NCBI GenBank assembly: GCA_009809945.1
Contig: WTPW01001100.1
Span: 13,064-77,063, forward strand
DNA: 64,000 nt
Direction of reading: 5' to 3'
DNA from: Gigaspora margarita
Taxonomy: Eukaryota > Glomeromycota > Glomeromycetes > Diversisporales > Gigasporaceae
This document shows, piece by piece, positions 44,453-55,731 of this stretch. Numbering within the stretch: position 1 is the first letter of the stretch; each line of letters starts with the position of its first letter. A program made the translations under genes and the position numbers. The notes beneath the pieces are model-generated. The model did no database searches, was not told the DNA's origin, and worked only from the letters and a program-made list of their open reading frames with translations.

Positions 44453-46660
44453 AATTGAAAAAACTCTGCTACAACGATTGATATGATTAAATGTGTGATC
44501 AGGCACGTACAGTGTATGTACGTGCGTACGTACATAGAATCTATAGAAATATCGCATAAAATAGTAATAAATTTCCTAAATTGTCAATTTCATTAAAGTG
44601 CAGCAATCTTCTTTTTGCATAGAAATAATACGCCAAAACAAGAGAAGCTATGCATGTATATACTTGAATAAGCTGTTTGAAAATGACAAATTTAGCATTC
44701 TTAATTATATAATAAAATGATTAATATTTTTAGATCTCCTGCACCGTACATACGTACGTTGCAAGAAATCTATCGTTACTATAGAGGAAACGCATAAAAT
44801 AGCAACATTGAAAATAAATTATTAACTTTCAGTAGCATTTAAATTAAACTTTATAATTTTCACGAGAATACTTGCCTTTGAGGTCTCGGGACTGTTTCAA
44901 GAGCAAAGTGGAGAAAGTATAGATATGCTTTGTACAGGTTTGTACGATGTGAGATAAAAAATTTTGGGGTGCAAAGTGTCGTTTCAGAATTAAATTTAGT
45001 ATTAATTTCCAGTATTTTTTTCTTGCACCCATGTGAATTGATGATCTACTAGTAGCTCGCACGTGCTTCACTACGTGAAAATTATATATTTATTCAATTA
45101 CAATATTAATAAAGGGTATCAATCAAAATTATCATAAAAAAATTGAACTCAATTATTGCGTTCACCTATACAATCACCTGATTGTTGTCCCATTGTGTGA
45201 TTGTCAAGTGATTTCTAAGTCAAAAATTCAATATGAACACGTTTTTCATAATCTTTGTTAGGCATTGTTATTCTTACTAAAAATCGTTTTTGTACATCGC
45301 GCAATCTCAGACTACAATCATTCAATTGTAAAGGTGCGCAGCGATCTACAAATTTGCAAATCGCAATTAATTGTGAACTTTGTTAAGATGTAATTTTAGG
45401 CATGTAATTGAAACTGAAATTAGTCGCACCCAAGCACTGAAAGGTAATGATTCGATCGCATTGAACATTCCTCAACTGAAAACAAAGATAAGTATTAACC
45501 ATAAACATTCTTCTTTTTAATAAGATTAACTACTCAATATTCTAGGGTTCTGGCTCTATTCCCCACGTAATACATCACATACTGTTTTCACCATGACAGT
45601 AGGCTTTCATTATATTAAGTATCTACATATATTACTTATTTTGTAATGGCACGAAAAAACCACTATTGTATATAGCTTAGTATGTAGAATGAAAATTTAA
45701 AACAATAGAATATTCAAATTTTATTGTGACTATTTATATAAAACAGTATTTAAAGCTTTTATGACAATACTAAGAAATAAGTATATAAAATATTACATGG
45801 CTAGAAAAATAACTCTCGTGATTATATAGATTTACAACTAAATTTGCTAACCATCTAATGATCTAACTATATTTTAAAAACTATCTAATTAAACTCAATA
45901 AAAATTTATTTATTTAAATTTTATAGATTTTAAAGTTTAAGTTAAAAAAAATTTATTAAGTTTGATTAGATAGTTTTCAAGTTATTTGAATTTAAAATTT
46001 CAAAAAAAGTGGTGCTTATTCATGATAGTATACAGTATATAATTATCAATTTATATAGTAAAAAATTAACTTTTTTTTCTTTTTTGGTGGTCTTAGTAGT
46101 ACTTTATTAAAAGTAATTCAATTTAATTTAAATTGTTAAGCCTTAAAGTGTAAGTTTGATTTCACCTGACTGCTTTATTAGTGCCCAAATATGATTTATT
46201 GCACTAAATCATATGATTTAAAACTTTTGTCAAACTATTAAATTATGTACCTAGCATTAGCAAATTTTATATATAGATATATATCAATTACTAACTGGTA
46301 AGGTATATATCAATACTCATCACCTCTGCTGATTTCTATTGATAGTAATAGTAATCGATATATATCTGATATAGATATTAATTGATATATAGGGGAACAT
46401 CAATAAAAAAAGGGACAAATCATTTTTAGTAACTTTTTTTAAAATTTTAAATTAAAATATCTTGACAACTACCAAATCAAATTTAATAAATTTTTTTTTG
46501 TTTTAATTATATAGCTATAAAAAATTAAAATAAAAAAATTTTAATTAAATTTGGTTAAGTAATTGTTAAGTTATTTTAACTTAAAGTTGAAAAAATTTTT
46601 ACTTAGAAAAGATTTGTCCCTTTTCTATTGATGTCCCTCCATATATCTAATATAATATTA
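44453..46660. other. Intergenic stretch, no supported gene
   Basis: CGTACGTACAT words at 44520 and GTACATACGTACGT near 44750 bracket about 240 bases, and CGCATAAAATAG occurs directly at 44551 and 44790. The minus frame at 44844-45071 (75 codons) has no domain. 46260-46400 holds CGATATATATC-type repeats. An inverted pair AATTTAATAAATTTTTTTT / AAAATTTTAATTAAATTTGG lies near 46480-46560. Confidence 0.35.
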
Positions 46661-47247
46661 ATTAATAATATTATATTCATATAATTATAGTTTTTGCAAA
46701 TTTTTAAACATTTTACAGGTTTTCGCAAGGTTTTGCAATTTAATATAAAATTTTATTTTTTTATTTATTATTTTATGCATTATTTTAAATTAAATAAACA
46801 TTTTTAATCAAAATTACATATTTTATTATATATTATTATAAAAAAAAGCATCAAAAAAATAAAACCAAAAAATATTAAAACCAAAAAAAAAATAATGAAA
46901 AAAATGAAACCAATATTTTAACTAGTTTCGCACTTCATCACATCTAATTCTATAAAAATACTAGCCTAACACCATCACCAAAATTTGTACAGGAATTACT
47001 ATCAATTTTTATCGGTTATTGGCTAGTAATCGATCAAAATCCTCCTAACAAGGACTATCGATTAAGTTAGTAATTGACAATAATCGGTAATAATCGATAG
47101 TAATCAGATTAAAATCACGAATAATAATTCAATCAATACTATTATACTTTATACTTATTTTTAAACGTTTTACAGGTTTTCGCATATTTTCGCAAGGTTT
47201 TGTATTTTAATATAAAATTTTATATTTTTTTATTTATTATTATTATT
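46661..47247 (+). repeat. Repeat block, left flank of the SINE/LINE insertion
   Basis: Contains two copies of CAGGTTTTCGCAAGGTTTTG-like sequence followed by TTTAATATAAAATTTTATAT (46715-46755 and 47175-47225), as in other TGCAAAGTGC-family blocks. The block stops at TTTATTATTATTATT and resumes after 55731, so the retroelements inserted into it. Confidence 0.6.
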
Positions 47248-47768
47248 GTCCTCCGGGCCGATAGCATAGCGGTTATGCTCCTAGGATACAAATTGCAAGG
47301 TTGCCAGTTCAATTCCTCCCAAAGGCAAAATAAAAAAAGCTAGCCGATTAGGGAACTGAAACACCGTAGGAAACAGGGACCCAGGATGTCATATGATGGA
47401 CTTAATTGGGCAGCCGTTATTTCGAGAATTTGTGGCTGTGAAGAAAATCGTGCTAGGACCCCGATTTGGAATAACTGAAGTCACGAGACGTAATGTAAGG
47501 CCTAAGTCTGGATTTATATTGATACTATATGAACTCGTGGCATCGCCGACCCGTCTGGGTGAAATTCTGGTTCAGTGTTCAGCATGTGACCTCTCCGGGG
47601 GTCGCTGCAGTAGGTCGCATCTAGGTGCTATTAGTAGTAACCAGGTGAAGTCGGCCTATTTGTAAACATGTTAACTTAGTTAATAAATGTAATACTCACT
47701 GGGGTTCGCATAAAGATTTATAATAAAGTCATAGCAAGATTCGCCAAAGCTTAAAAAAAAAAAAAAAA
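47248..47768 (+). mobile_element. tRNA-derived SINE
   Basis: A 521-bp retroposon. The 5' end is tRNA-like: GGGCCGATAGCATAGCGGTT holds a box A (TAGCATAGCGG) and CCAGTTCAATTCC holds a box B about 35 bases on, the two internal RNA polymerase III promoter elements. A ~280-bp core follows, then a tail segment (47605-47752) resembling the 3' end of the neighbouring LINE, then an A16 tail. It is flanked by a perfect 15-bp duplication TTTATTATTATTATT (47233-47247 and 47769-47783). The 90-codon frame inside (47393-47665) is not expected to be translated. The tRNA part lacks a foldable aminoacyl stem, so it is not a functional tRNA. Confidence 0.88.
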
Positions 47769-48010
47769 TTTATTATTATTATTTTTTTTTTGGGCAATCC
47801 TGCCTTTATTATTTGAGATACAAGTATGCTACTCTAGAATTTCTAGACTAATGCCTACGATTCCCTCCCTATCACAATAAAGACTCATCCGGTTACCGAA
47901 GTACCTAAATGCGATCTGCCGCAGTCAAGATTTGTCTCTAATTTTCTGTTTTCTAACGTATAAAAAACTTTCAAATTGTCATTGATAAGCTCTTGCTGGC
48001 TTTGTCAGGA

Positions 48011-51000
48011 TCATCCCTTATTTTGTATTTTCCGTGGCTTGGCCGATGACATCCAGAATGGCCTCATCGCGCCTTCNATCCAATTTTTTAAGATGCATTT
48101 TGCTCCTTTTACCATCTTTTCGAATTTACCCATAGGCTTGTCNGAATCTTCTGATCCGTCCGGGGTAATTTCTTTTTCTTCACTTGGTTTTTTCTTTTTC
48201 CGATGGCTTTTCGCTTCTTTATTAATTTTCTCTCCTGCATCAAATTTACGCTTTCTTACTTTCATTATGTTCTTCTCTTTTTCCCATTCTGCCACGGTTT
48301 CGCATCTGGGTTTCCATATTTTTTCCATAAATTTAGCGTTCATTCGTTCGAAAATTATGTTCTTCTCTTTTATTTCCGTGGGCGATTCTTCTTGTTTCAT
48401 TACAGGAACCAGACCCTGTAACAAAAGTTTCTTTTCTTTTTTCTATCTTCAGTGCTATTTCTAGTCCAAAGCGTTTCCCATTTTCATTTTTGCTCGTGGT
48501 CCCAGTCTAACTTCTTATCTTCGAGAGCTTCTTTAAATACTTCAGCCTCGTTATCTTCCCATATTTTCTGAAGTGAACTGCATTCTGCTAGGTGATCTTG
48601 TGTCTCTGTCTCGCTGCGACATGTGATGCATTGGTCTTCTGTGTAAATCTTCAGATATCTTTGGTGTAGGACTGACATCGTAGACAACTGCTTATTTATC
48701 CTTTTAATTTTATGTACCCACCTTTTACTATCTTTTTCATTGAAACAGTTTCTATCTTTTACTTTATTCAAATGCAACCATGTGCTTTTCCAATTTACTT
48801 CCGCTATACTATTCCCACCTTTTATGTTCAAACCTATTGCTGCTGAGCTTGCCCACCCAACATCATAGATTGCTATAATTACCTCTTGCACAAACTTCCT
48901 TAATGGTCTATCTACTATGTGATTATCCCATCTTGGTACAATTCTTAAACCTTTAGTCCATCCAATACTCATGCTAAATCCTTTACCTCTACTGGTACCT
49001 TCTTTCGTGAGTTTGTCCGCTTCCTCGTTACCTCTTACTCCCGCATGCGCCTTTACCTTGACTAATTCTAGGGTTATCTCCTTTTTTTGGATACAGTCTC
49101 TAATTGCTCTTAGCCAATTTCCATTACTTAATTTTAGCTCCTTCTGGGCTGAACTGTATACTATATTTTGGTTGATTAAATTTATTGCGTTTTTGCTATC
49201 GGTGATATTTCTTACTCTCGTCTTGTATAGTACAGCTAGCAGCACTGTTGCGATAGCTCCCAATTTTGCCCTTGTAGATGATGGCCAGTCAATTATCGCT
49301 TCCTGAAAGCTTATGTCTTCGTCGAACTTCTCAGGATCCATATTCATTGGGTAAGCTTTCCATCTGATCCCCAATTGTCGTTTACTTATACTTTCACTCT
49401 GTACTTCTATTATCTCTATAGAACCATCTGTGAAGATATCCCAATTTTCTTTTCCTTGGAGCTTTTTCCTCAACTCTTCTAACTTCTTTCGTATTTTGGT
49501 ATTTGGTATCCATTCGTTCAATATCTCGCTCTCCTGGCAGCTAAATACTCTCTTTCTACCTGCTGATTTTCTATACTCAGCATTCTTGGGTCTTCTACAG
49601 CTACTGTCCCTATATTTATTAGGTCTATTTTACAGAGGATCTTACTTTTCAATTTCTTGACTAGTCGCTTGTTTAGTGCCCGTTTCTCACTTTTGAACCT
49701 TTTATATACGATATATGAGTTTTCATCCTTTTCTTGGTTTTCTTTGCATCCAATGCACTATGCAATTTCTTGTTTTGTACTACTACTATTTTCACTCTTC
49801 TGCCAATGTTCTACTATCATAGTTTGCTTTGGGCCCTTCCTTCCTATTACTTTTCCTATTTGTGCTCTCTTGCTTCCGTTACCAAAGACAATCATTTCGT
49901 GCTTTCAGCCGTCACTCGATATTTGCACTAATTCTGGTCGTATCGCATACACGTTTCTATTTATTTGCCTAAATTCGCTCTTGACTTGTCTTGTGTTCCT
50001 ATCTTCAATTATTTTTTCTTCTAGAAACTTGTACCATTTCGGCTTTTTCCCAGAACCTTTCTTGTTCCTTATATTTCTTACTTGTTCCCATGTTAGCATT
50101 CTTTCACCATTATTATTAATTAGCTGTTCTACTAGGTATAGTTGTAAATTCTGTCCACTTCGGAAGCCTTTTTCTAGGTCCTTTCGTAGTACCTTTCGTA
50201 TCTCCATTCCTTTTTCTGCAATTTCTAAACATTTTTCCATGTGTCCTACTTCGAAACCGAAATCTAGAACATGTGCTTCTCTTATTACATGAAGTGCCAT
50301 ATTATGTGTGGCTTCTATGGCATTCAGTTGTTCCTTTTCTAAGCTTAATATCGATTTTGTGCACTTGTTGTAAACTTGAGCTTGTCTAATACTGATCCAC
50401 GTTGAGTTACCCGCCCCTTCAGTATCATTGAGTTTTATCGTTAGTCCCGTGATGTGATGTTCCACGTAACTATTCTATAGAAATTGCACCCCTACTATGT
50501 TTCTATGACTCAATATACTATTCGGTGTGTTCAGGGCTAGATCACTTTTTTGTTTTAGTATTCTTAAAAATGGCCGTTGCAGCTTTTCGCATTCTTTTCT
50601 ACTTAGAAATGTTGTTTGCAGCCTTTATTCTGCCCTTGGCAGTAATACCTTATTGTTTATATATATCAGCTGACTCAATGTGATCCTCTTTTTCTTAACT
50701 ACTTGCACTAGTGCATCTATTTCTCTTTGGATTATTTTATTTACATGTCTTTTCCCTCCTTTTCCTATTAGCCAGACTCCTAGAAATCTTACTGCTTGAT
50801 CTGCATTTTTTGTCTGCACTATGCTTTTATTCTCTCCTACTTCAATATTTAACTCCGTACTACTACTATTAATTACCAAGAGCTCTGACTTCTTTCCGTT
50901 TATTTTTATGTCTTTAATTTCGTAGAATTCATTAGCTATACTTATAATCGATTTTAGGTCTTCCTTTGACTTTGTGATCCACGTAGTATTGTCCGCATAG

Positions 51001-53694
51001 GCCATTGCTGCCTGTCTCCATGATATATCATCTGTCTTTCCCATTAATATATCAGCTGGCCATTGCACTGATATCTCATACCCCAAGCTTTTTTGATCCT
51101 GCACCATTCTCAACAAGGGATCGTAAAATATTCTCCACATTAAAGGAGACACTACCTCCCCTTGGTCGATACTGTCTTTCGCATTTACCTCTCAGCTATT
51201 ACCAAACGCCGTGATGACTTGATTTTCTGATTATCATATAAGTCCAGTAAAAATTCTATGACCCTTGGCAGTGTTTTGATTCTTTCCATTGCAAGTTTGA
51301 GCATAGAGAGGCTTACAGAGTCAAATGCCTTTTTTATGTCTTGCAATAGAACCCAAAGTTCTTTCCCTTTCTCTCTTGCTTCCTCAATTATATTGTTCAT
51401 TATCTGTATTGGGGTGCTTGTGGAATCTCTGGGCAAGCCTGCGAAATTATTTCCTTTTAATACTCCTTTGTCTTTAATCGTTCTACTCATTCTTCCGTTA
51501 ATTATTCTCACTGTTGTTTTCCGCAGTGTTTCTAATAACATTATTGGTCAGATGTTATTAAGATTATAGTTCCAAAATTCATTTTTGGGTATTGCGTACA
51601 GTAAGCCCTTTTTCCATTCTTTTGGGATTTTTCCACTTCTTATACACATGATTGCAAATGTTTGCAGTATTTTATTAGTTTTCTTTCCTACTTTTTTAAG
51701 TACCGGATACGTTATTCCAGATGCGCCTGGTGCCGAGTTATTTTTGATCTTTTCCATGGCTTCTAGCCATTCCTGCTCGCTTATCTCCTCGGTTAACTCC
51801 TTGTACCAGTTTCCATCTATGTCTTCAATTGGACTATACTGCTCCTTCAATTTGTCATCTATTTTTTTAACTTTTATCTTTCTAGAGCTATACTGAAGTT
51901 CAAAATGCTCTGCTACGTGGTTCTTTACTTCTACTTCATCATTTAGCAAAATCTCCTCTTCCTCTTTATCTACCACTAGTCTATCTATTACTATCTTGTC
52001 TCCATATCTATCTAATATACTATTTAACATCCTTCTTTGATCTGAAACGATCATTTCACCTCTTGCTTCTATGCATTTTCGCATATCTTCTTCTTCGGCC
52101 TTATTTCGCATCACGTGCCATATGGTGTGTTCAGTCTTCCATCTTTCTGTTAACTTTTTTCCTAATTCCTCTAACCAAACTAAATAACTGTTTTGCGTAG
52201 AGTTTTCCTCTTCTAGGTTTTGGTATATTGCATATTGGTCGCTCTTCTCAATGCTTTTTCCTATATTATGTTTGTTTCTTCTATACAATTTGCTCAGAAT
52301 TTTGACTTTCTTTCTCATTTTCTGCAGTTCCTCACTTTGTATACTCTGAATGATAGCTTTTACTTTACGCTTTTTTGGTAAGTGCTTATTTACCAATGCG
52401 ATAATACCTTCTTTGATCAGTTTCCAACCCTTGTCTAAGACCTCCCGGTTGTGCACCTTTTCAACGTTATTTTCTTTCTGGTACTCTCTCCACTTTGTTT
52501 CCAATTTTTTATCCAGGTGATGAGTGTATGCAGTCCAGTCTTCGTCTTTTATGTTTTCTGTATCTAATTCAATCCTCTTTGTTTTTGCTCTTCTACATGT
52601 TGCAGCTCTTACATAGCCCCTATTTATATCCGTTAGTATTTTGGTTACTACAAGTTCATGATCGATTGTCGTTGTTTCTGACATATCCAAGGTATATGTT
52701 TTAAGCACATTGTTTTTGCATTCCCTAGACAGCCATATGAAGTCAATACGGGTTTCTATTCCTCTTCCTCTCCATGTAGGTTTTGCTTCTTCTTGATTCT
52801 ACCATTTGTGCGAGTCTATCAAACCCTTATTTAACATATAATAGAACATGTTTTCTGACTCTCTGTTTTTTTCTACTTCACGACCTCTTAGTATAGCTTC
52901 TTCTTGCCACTCGTGGTTGAAATCTCCCAGTATTATAAATCTACGTTCTCTTTTATAATTTTGGTCTAGTCTATTTTGGATAAATTTTCAAATTTTCTTT
53001 CTTATGTTCATGTNATTTGGGNGAGCGTACAATGCTATTATACTATAGTCTAATCTTTTGAACATTAGATCCACTTTTAGTGCATATGCCTCGAGTTTTT
53101 CTACCTTCGCTATATGTCTAGACCACTTTTTTCTGATTAATAGACTGACACCAAAACCTTTCTTTTTTTCCTCTATTGTTTCTGTTCAAATACTTAGTAT
53201 TTCTGACTCATTCTTTAATGTTAATTTTCCTTCTTTTTCCGCTATGTTAGTTTCATATATTCTCATAAAATCTATTTTTTCCTCCTTCATTGTATCAATA
53301 ATTGCTTCAAATTTTATCTTGCTGCCCTTGATCCCATTAATGTTGTGCGTTCCTATTTTACACAAAGACCAGTTTCCTTCTTCTGCATAACTTTCTCTAT
53401 TGTTCACTTCTTTTCCTTTTTCCTTTGCTTGGGCCCCGCTTGGTTTTAGGTCTTCTTTTCTTTTTCCTAACTTTCCAGTTTTGTTGCGGGTTCCCTGATC
53501 TTCCTCTTTACTTATATGCACTTCGTGTTTAGTTTCCTTCTTTCGCAATGTTTCGAATGCTAGTCTTTGTTCTGTCAGAAATACATCTATCTCTTTATTT
53601 CTATTCAGTGCAGCTCTGCTTGATTCTCCATTTTTATTTTGCGCTGTAAGTCTTAAGTTTGTTGCGCCTTGTCGACTAGTAGACTTATGCTATC
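48011..53694 (-). pseudogene. LINE ORF2: endonuclease, reverse transcriptase, RNase H; broken
   Basis: The frame opens after a stop near 53690, without an obvious ATG, just after ORF1. Domains in order on the minus strand: AP-type endonuclease (KIGTHNING and YETNI near 53340-53260; RIDFIWLSRE near 52750; TIDHELV near 52660), a charged linker, reverse transcriptase (NSAPGASGITYPVLKK; motif A DIKKAFDSVS near 51330; DQGEVVSPLMW near 51150; motif C YADN at 50988-50999), a linker, RNase H (FTDGS near 49430; TDSKNA; KAHAGVRGNEEAD), a CxxC..HxxxxC knuckle (CITCRSETETQDHLAEC) and a basic C-terminal part. Stops or frameshifts separate the pieces near 53180, 52780, 51545, 51175, 50600, 49900-49520 and 48480. 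Motif C has Asn for the second catalytic Asp, and the RNase H segment has RAKLGA where Glu is expected. The protein is therefore inactive. Confidence 0.9.
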
Positions 53695-53727
53695 TACTAC
53701 TATTCTGTGATTCAACTGGTGCACCCG

Positions 53728-55125
53728 TTAGGAGTGGTTAGGGCCTACCAACCCTTTAATTGTTCTTTCTAACTCCTTCAATTTCATCCAAATCTCCTCA
53801 TTCATACTGCCTCTTTCAGAACTTCTGCTACTAAATCTTTCTATACTTTTTCCTCTTCTGTTCCACCGTTCATAGTTTTTTCCATGCCTGCTCTCGTAAT
53901 GGTAGTTGTTACTTTTTTCCTCTGAAGTCTTGGTCCTTTTGCTTCTTTCACTTTCTCTTTGGAGATTCACTTCTCTTCTTTTGTTAGTGTTTATTTCCTC
54001 TATGCAATGTTTTCTCTTCAAACTTTTATTGCACTCTGGCCTTGTGCTTCTGTATTCCTCACTTTCTTTTTGTACTTCATGCATTGAGTTCCACCACTCA
54101 AGTTTTGTGTTATAGTAGTATATTCCGGATTCTCTTGCTTTGGTCATGTCTTCTTGTGATTCGAAATATACTATTGCTATTTTTCTTGGGTTACCATGAC
54201 AGTTGTTTGTAATATAAACTGACTTTGCGTTTACGCTGCTTAGTTGTCTTAGTAAAAGTGAATCGATTGCATACTTTGGTACGTTTGTTACTTTCGTTTT
54301 ATATTGATTCCTTTTTCCTAATTTCTCCTTGTCAAACTCATTCATCGTCATGCGTAACAATCTTCCTGATCTTTCAAGTACGACAGCCCATTTGCTTTCC
54401 CAATTTTGTTTTCTTTCTATACTCTTAAATCTGATTTGTATTAAGGCTGCACTACTTGTTTCTCTGCCTCTCCATTGAATTATTGATATATTTTCAAAGA
54501 AACTCAATTCTTTCCGGAGCGTGCGTAGTGACATGTCTCTAGGTATATCCCATACTGTGTATATTCCACTTGGTTTTTCTCTGTTCTTTTTAATGCCACT
54601 CATATCTTCCTTTAGTGCTTGTGCACTTTGCACTGTTAGAGCTGATTCTTGTTTGGCTTCAGTCTTTTTCTCTTCTATATTGCTTGTCTTCACTTCATAG
54701 CCTTCGTTCTTGTTGATTATACAAGGTATTTGATTTTCTATCGCCGTACTTATATTCATAGGTTCTGCTGTGCTGTGCATTTTTTCCTCAATGCCGTAGT
54801 CTAGTGTACCACATTCTGCTTCTATCAACAACTTCTTTCTTCTGAGAGTTTCCTCGCGCTCTTTTCTCTCTTCGTTTGTGACTGCCTGAATTTCTTTGAA
54901 CTGCTTTTCTGTTAAATTGCGATAGTTTTCTAGTAAATGTCTAACCAAACATATCTCTTCTGCTGATAATACTTCTATTGCTTTTGCTAACTCAGAGTCA
55001 ATTGTCTGTGTTTTTGTACATGACGTATTTAAGAATTTTATGCATTTGTGCACGCCACCTCTAAGTGCCTCACATCCTCCTTTAAGGAACTTTACTTTCC
55101 AGTCTGGTACCTGTTTGATGTTCAT
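53728..55125 (-). CDS. LINE ORF1 protein with two RRM-like domains
   Basis: An intact 465-codon frame. The N-terminal 185 residues contain a predicted helical, Glu/Lys-rich coiled-coil-like stretch (residues 60-105). RRM-like folds follow at about 188-260 (GIYTVWDIP as the first strand, AALIQIRFKS as the third) and 278-345 (KTKVTNVPKYAI, then KIAIVYFESQEDM). The tail (355-440) is Arg/Ser/Lys-rich. LINE ORF1 proteins of this kind bind the element's RNA and help form the retrotransposition particle; the basic tail would add nucleic-acid affinity. It precedes ORF2 in the same transcript. ORF1 is open end to end although ORF2 is broken. Confidence 0.85.
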   Translation of the reverse strand: MNIKQVPDWKVKFLKGGCEALRGGVHKCIKFLNTSCTKTQTIDSELAKAIEVLSAEEICLVRHLLENYRNLTEKQFKEIQAVTNEERKEREETLRRKKLLIEAECGTLDYGIEEKMHSTAEPMNISTAIENQIPCIINKNEGYEVKTSNIEEKKTEAKQESALTVQSAQALKEDMSGIKKNREKPSGIYTVWDIPRDMSLRTLRKELSFFENISIIQWRGRETSSAALIQIRFKSIERKQNWESKWAVVLERSGRLLRMTMNEFDKEKLGKRNQYKTKVTNVPKYAIDSLLLRQLSSVNAKSVYITNNCHGNPRKIAIVYFESQEDMTKARESGIYYYNTKLEWWNSMHEVQKESEEYRSTRPECNKSLKRKHCIEEINTNKRREVNLQRESERSKRTKTSEEKSNNYHYESRHGKNYERWNRRGKSIERFSSRSSERGSMNEEIWMKLKELERTIKGLVGPNHS

Positions 55126-55731
55126 TTATCTTCTACTTATCTTGTTGATTAATAATTTTAGATATTCCCACGTTTACGTGTTTGTTTATTTGTTTTGATG
55201 TGGCTAATCTTCTATTGTTTACTTGTTGATTGTTGTTTTCCTGTACGCGTCTATTTGCTTACATAATCTGTTAGTGATCTGCAGTACAGGATTTTTGCTA
55301 TCGCCCACTTTTGGCCAAAAATTTCTTTGTATTTTTGTGTGCAACAGATCAATCGTATATGTTCTCTAGTTGCTTTTGTACTACTTGACTCTACTGGAGT
55401 AGATTCACATTATTCTTTGGTTCTTTATCTATGTTACCGATCGTCAAGTTAACTTCTTCTTGTGTTTTTCTCTTGCTTGCTGTCTATGTTTTTGTTGCTC
55501 CGCAAGAGAATTTGTATTTTCTTTGTTTTTATTTGTACTGTTTTGTCCTGCGTTATTCCCTTTGATGTTGTAATGGATTTCTGTGCTATGTTTGGTGGCT
55601 CGTACTATATTTTTCTGTTATTTTTCGTGTTTTGTTATTGTTTTCTTTGGCTCTCGATTTGGTTTCAGTGATCAACAGAAAGAGTTTTTCGAAAACTGGT
55701 AATTTTCTTGAAAAAATTTATTATTATTATT

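Larger units (their letters stand above)
47784..55710 (-). mobile_element. Full-length two-ORF LINE (non-LTR retrotransposon)
   Basis: A 7.9-kb element on the minus strand, with a ~585-bp 5' leader, ORF1 (55125-53728), ORF2 (about 53694-48011) and a short 3' region ending AATAATAAAGGCAGGATTGC and a poly(A) tail (T run at 47784-47791). A perfect 21-bp duplication (AAAAAA then TTTATTATTATTATT) flanks it at 47763-47783 and 55711-55731, so the copy is a complete target-primed insertion. ORF2 contains endonuclease, reverse transcriptase and RNase H domains. All four undetermined bases (N) of the window fall in it (48077, 48143, 53014, 53022). Confidence 0.95.

Noticed and set aside
47248..47335. 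A genuine tRNA gene on the plus strand
   Set aside because: Box A and box B are present, but the ends do not pair as an acceptor stem, and the sequence continues into a 430-bp body with poly(A) tail and target duplication. It is the head of a SINE.
48971..54428. Plus-strand frames over the LINE (up to 211 codons)
   Set aside because: They are antisense shadows of the reverse transcriptase, RNase H and ORF1 frames, which have recognisable domains on the minus strand.
47248..55731. An LTR retrotransposon
   Set aside because: No long terminal repeats, no protease or integrase; the reverse transcriptase, AP-type endonuclease, poly(A) tail and variable-length duplication are those of a non-LTR element.
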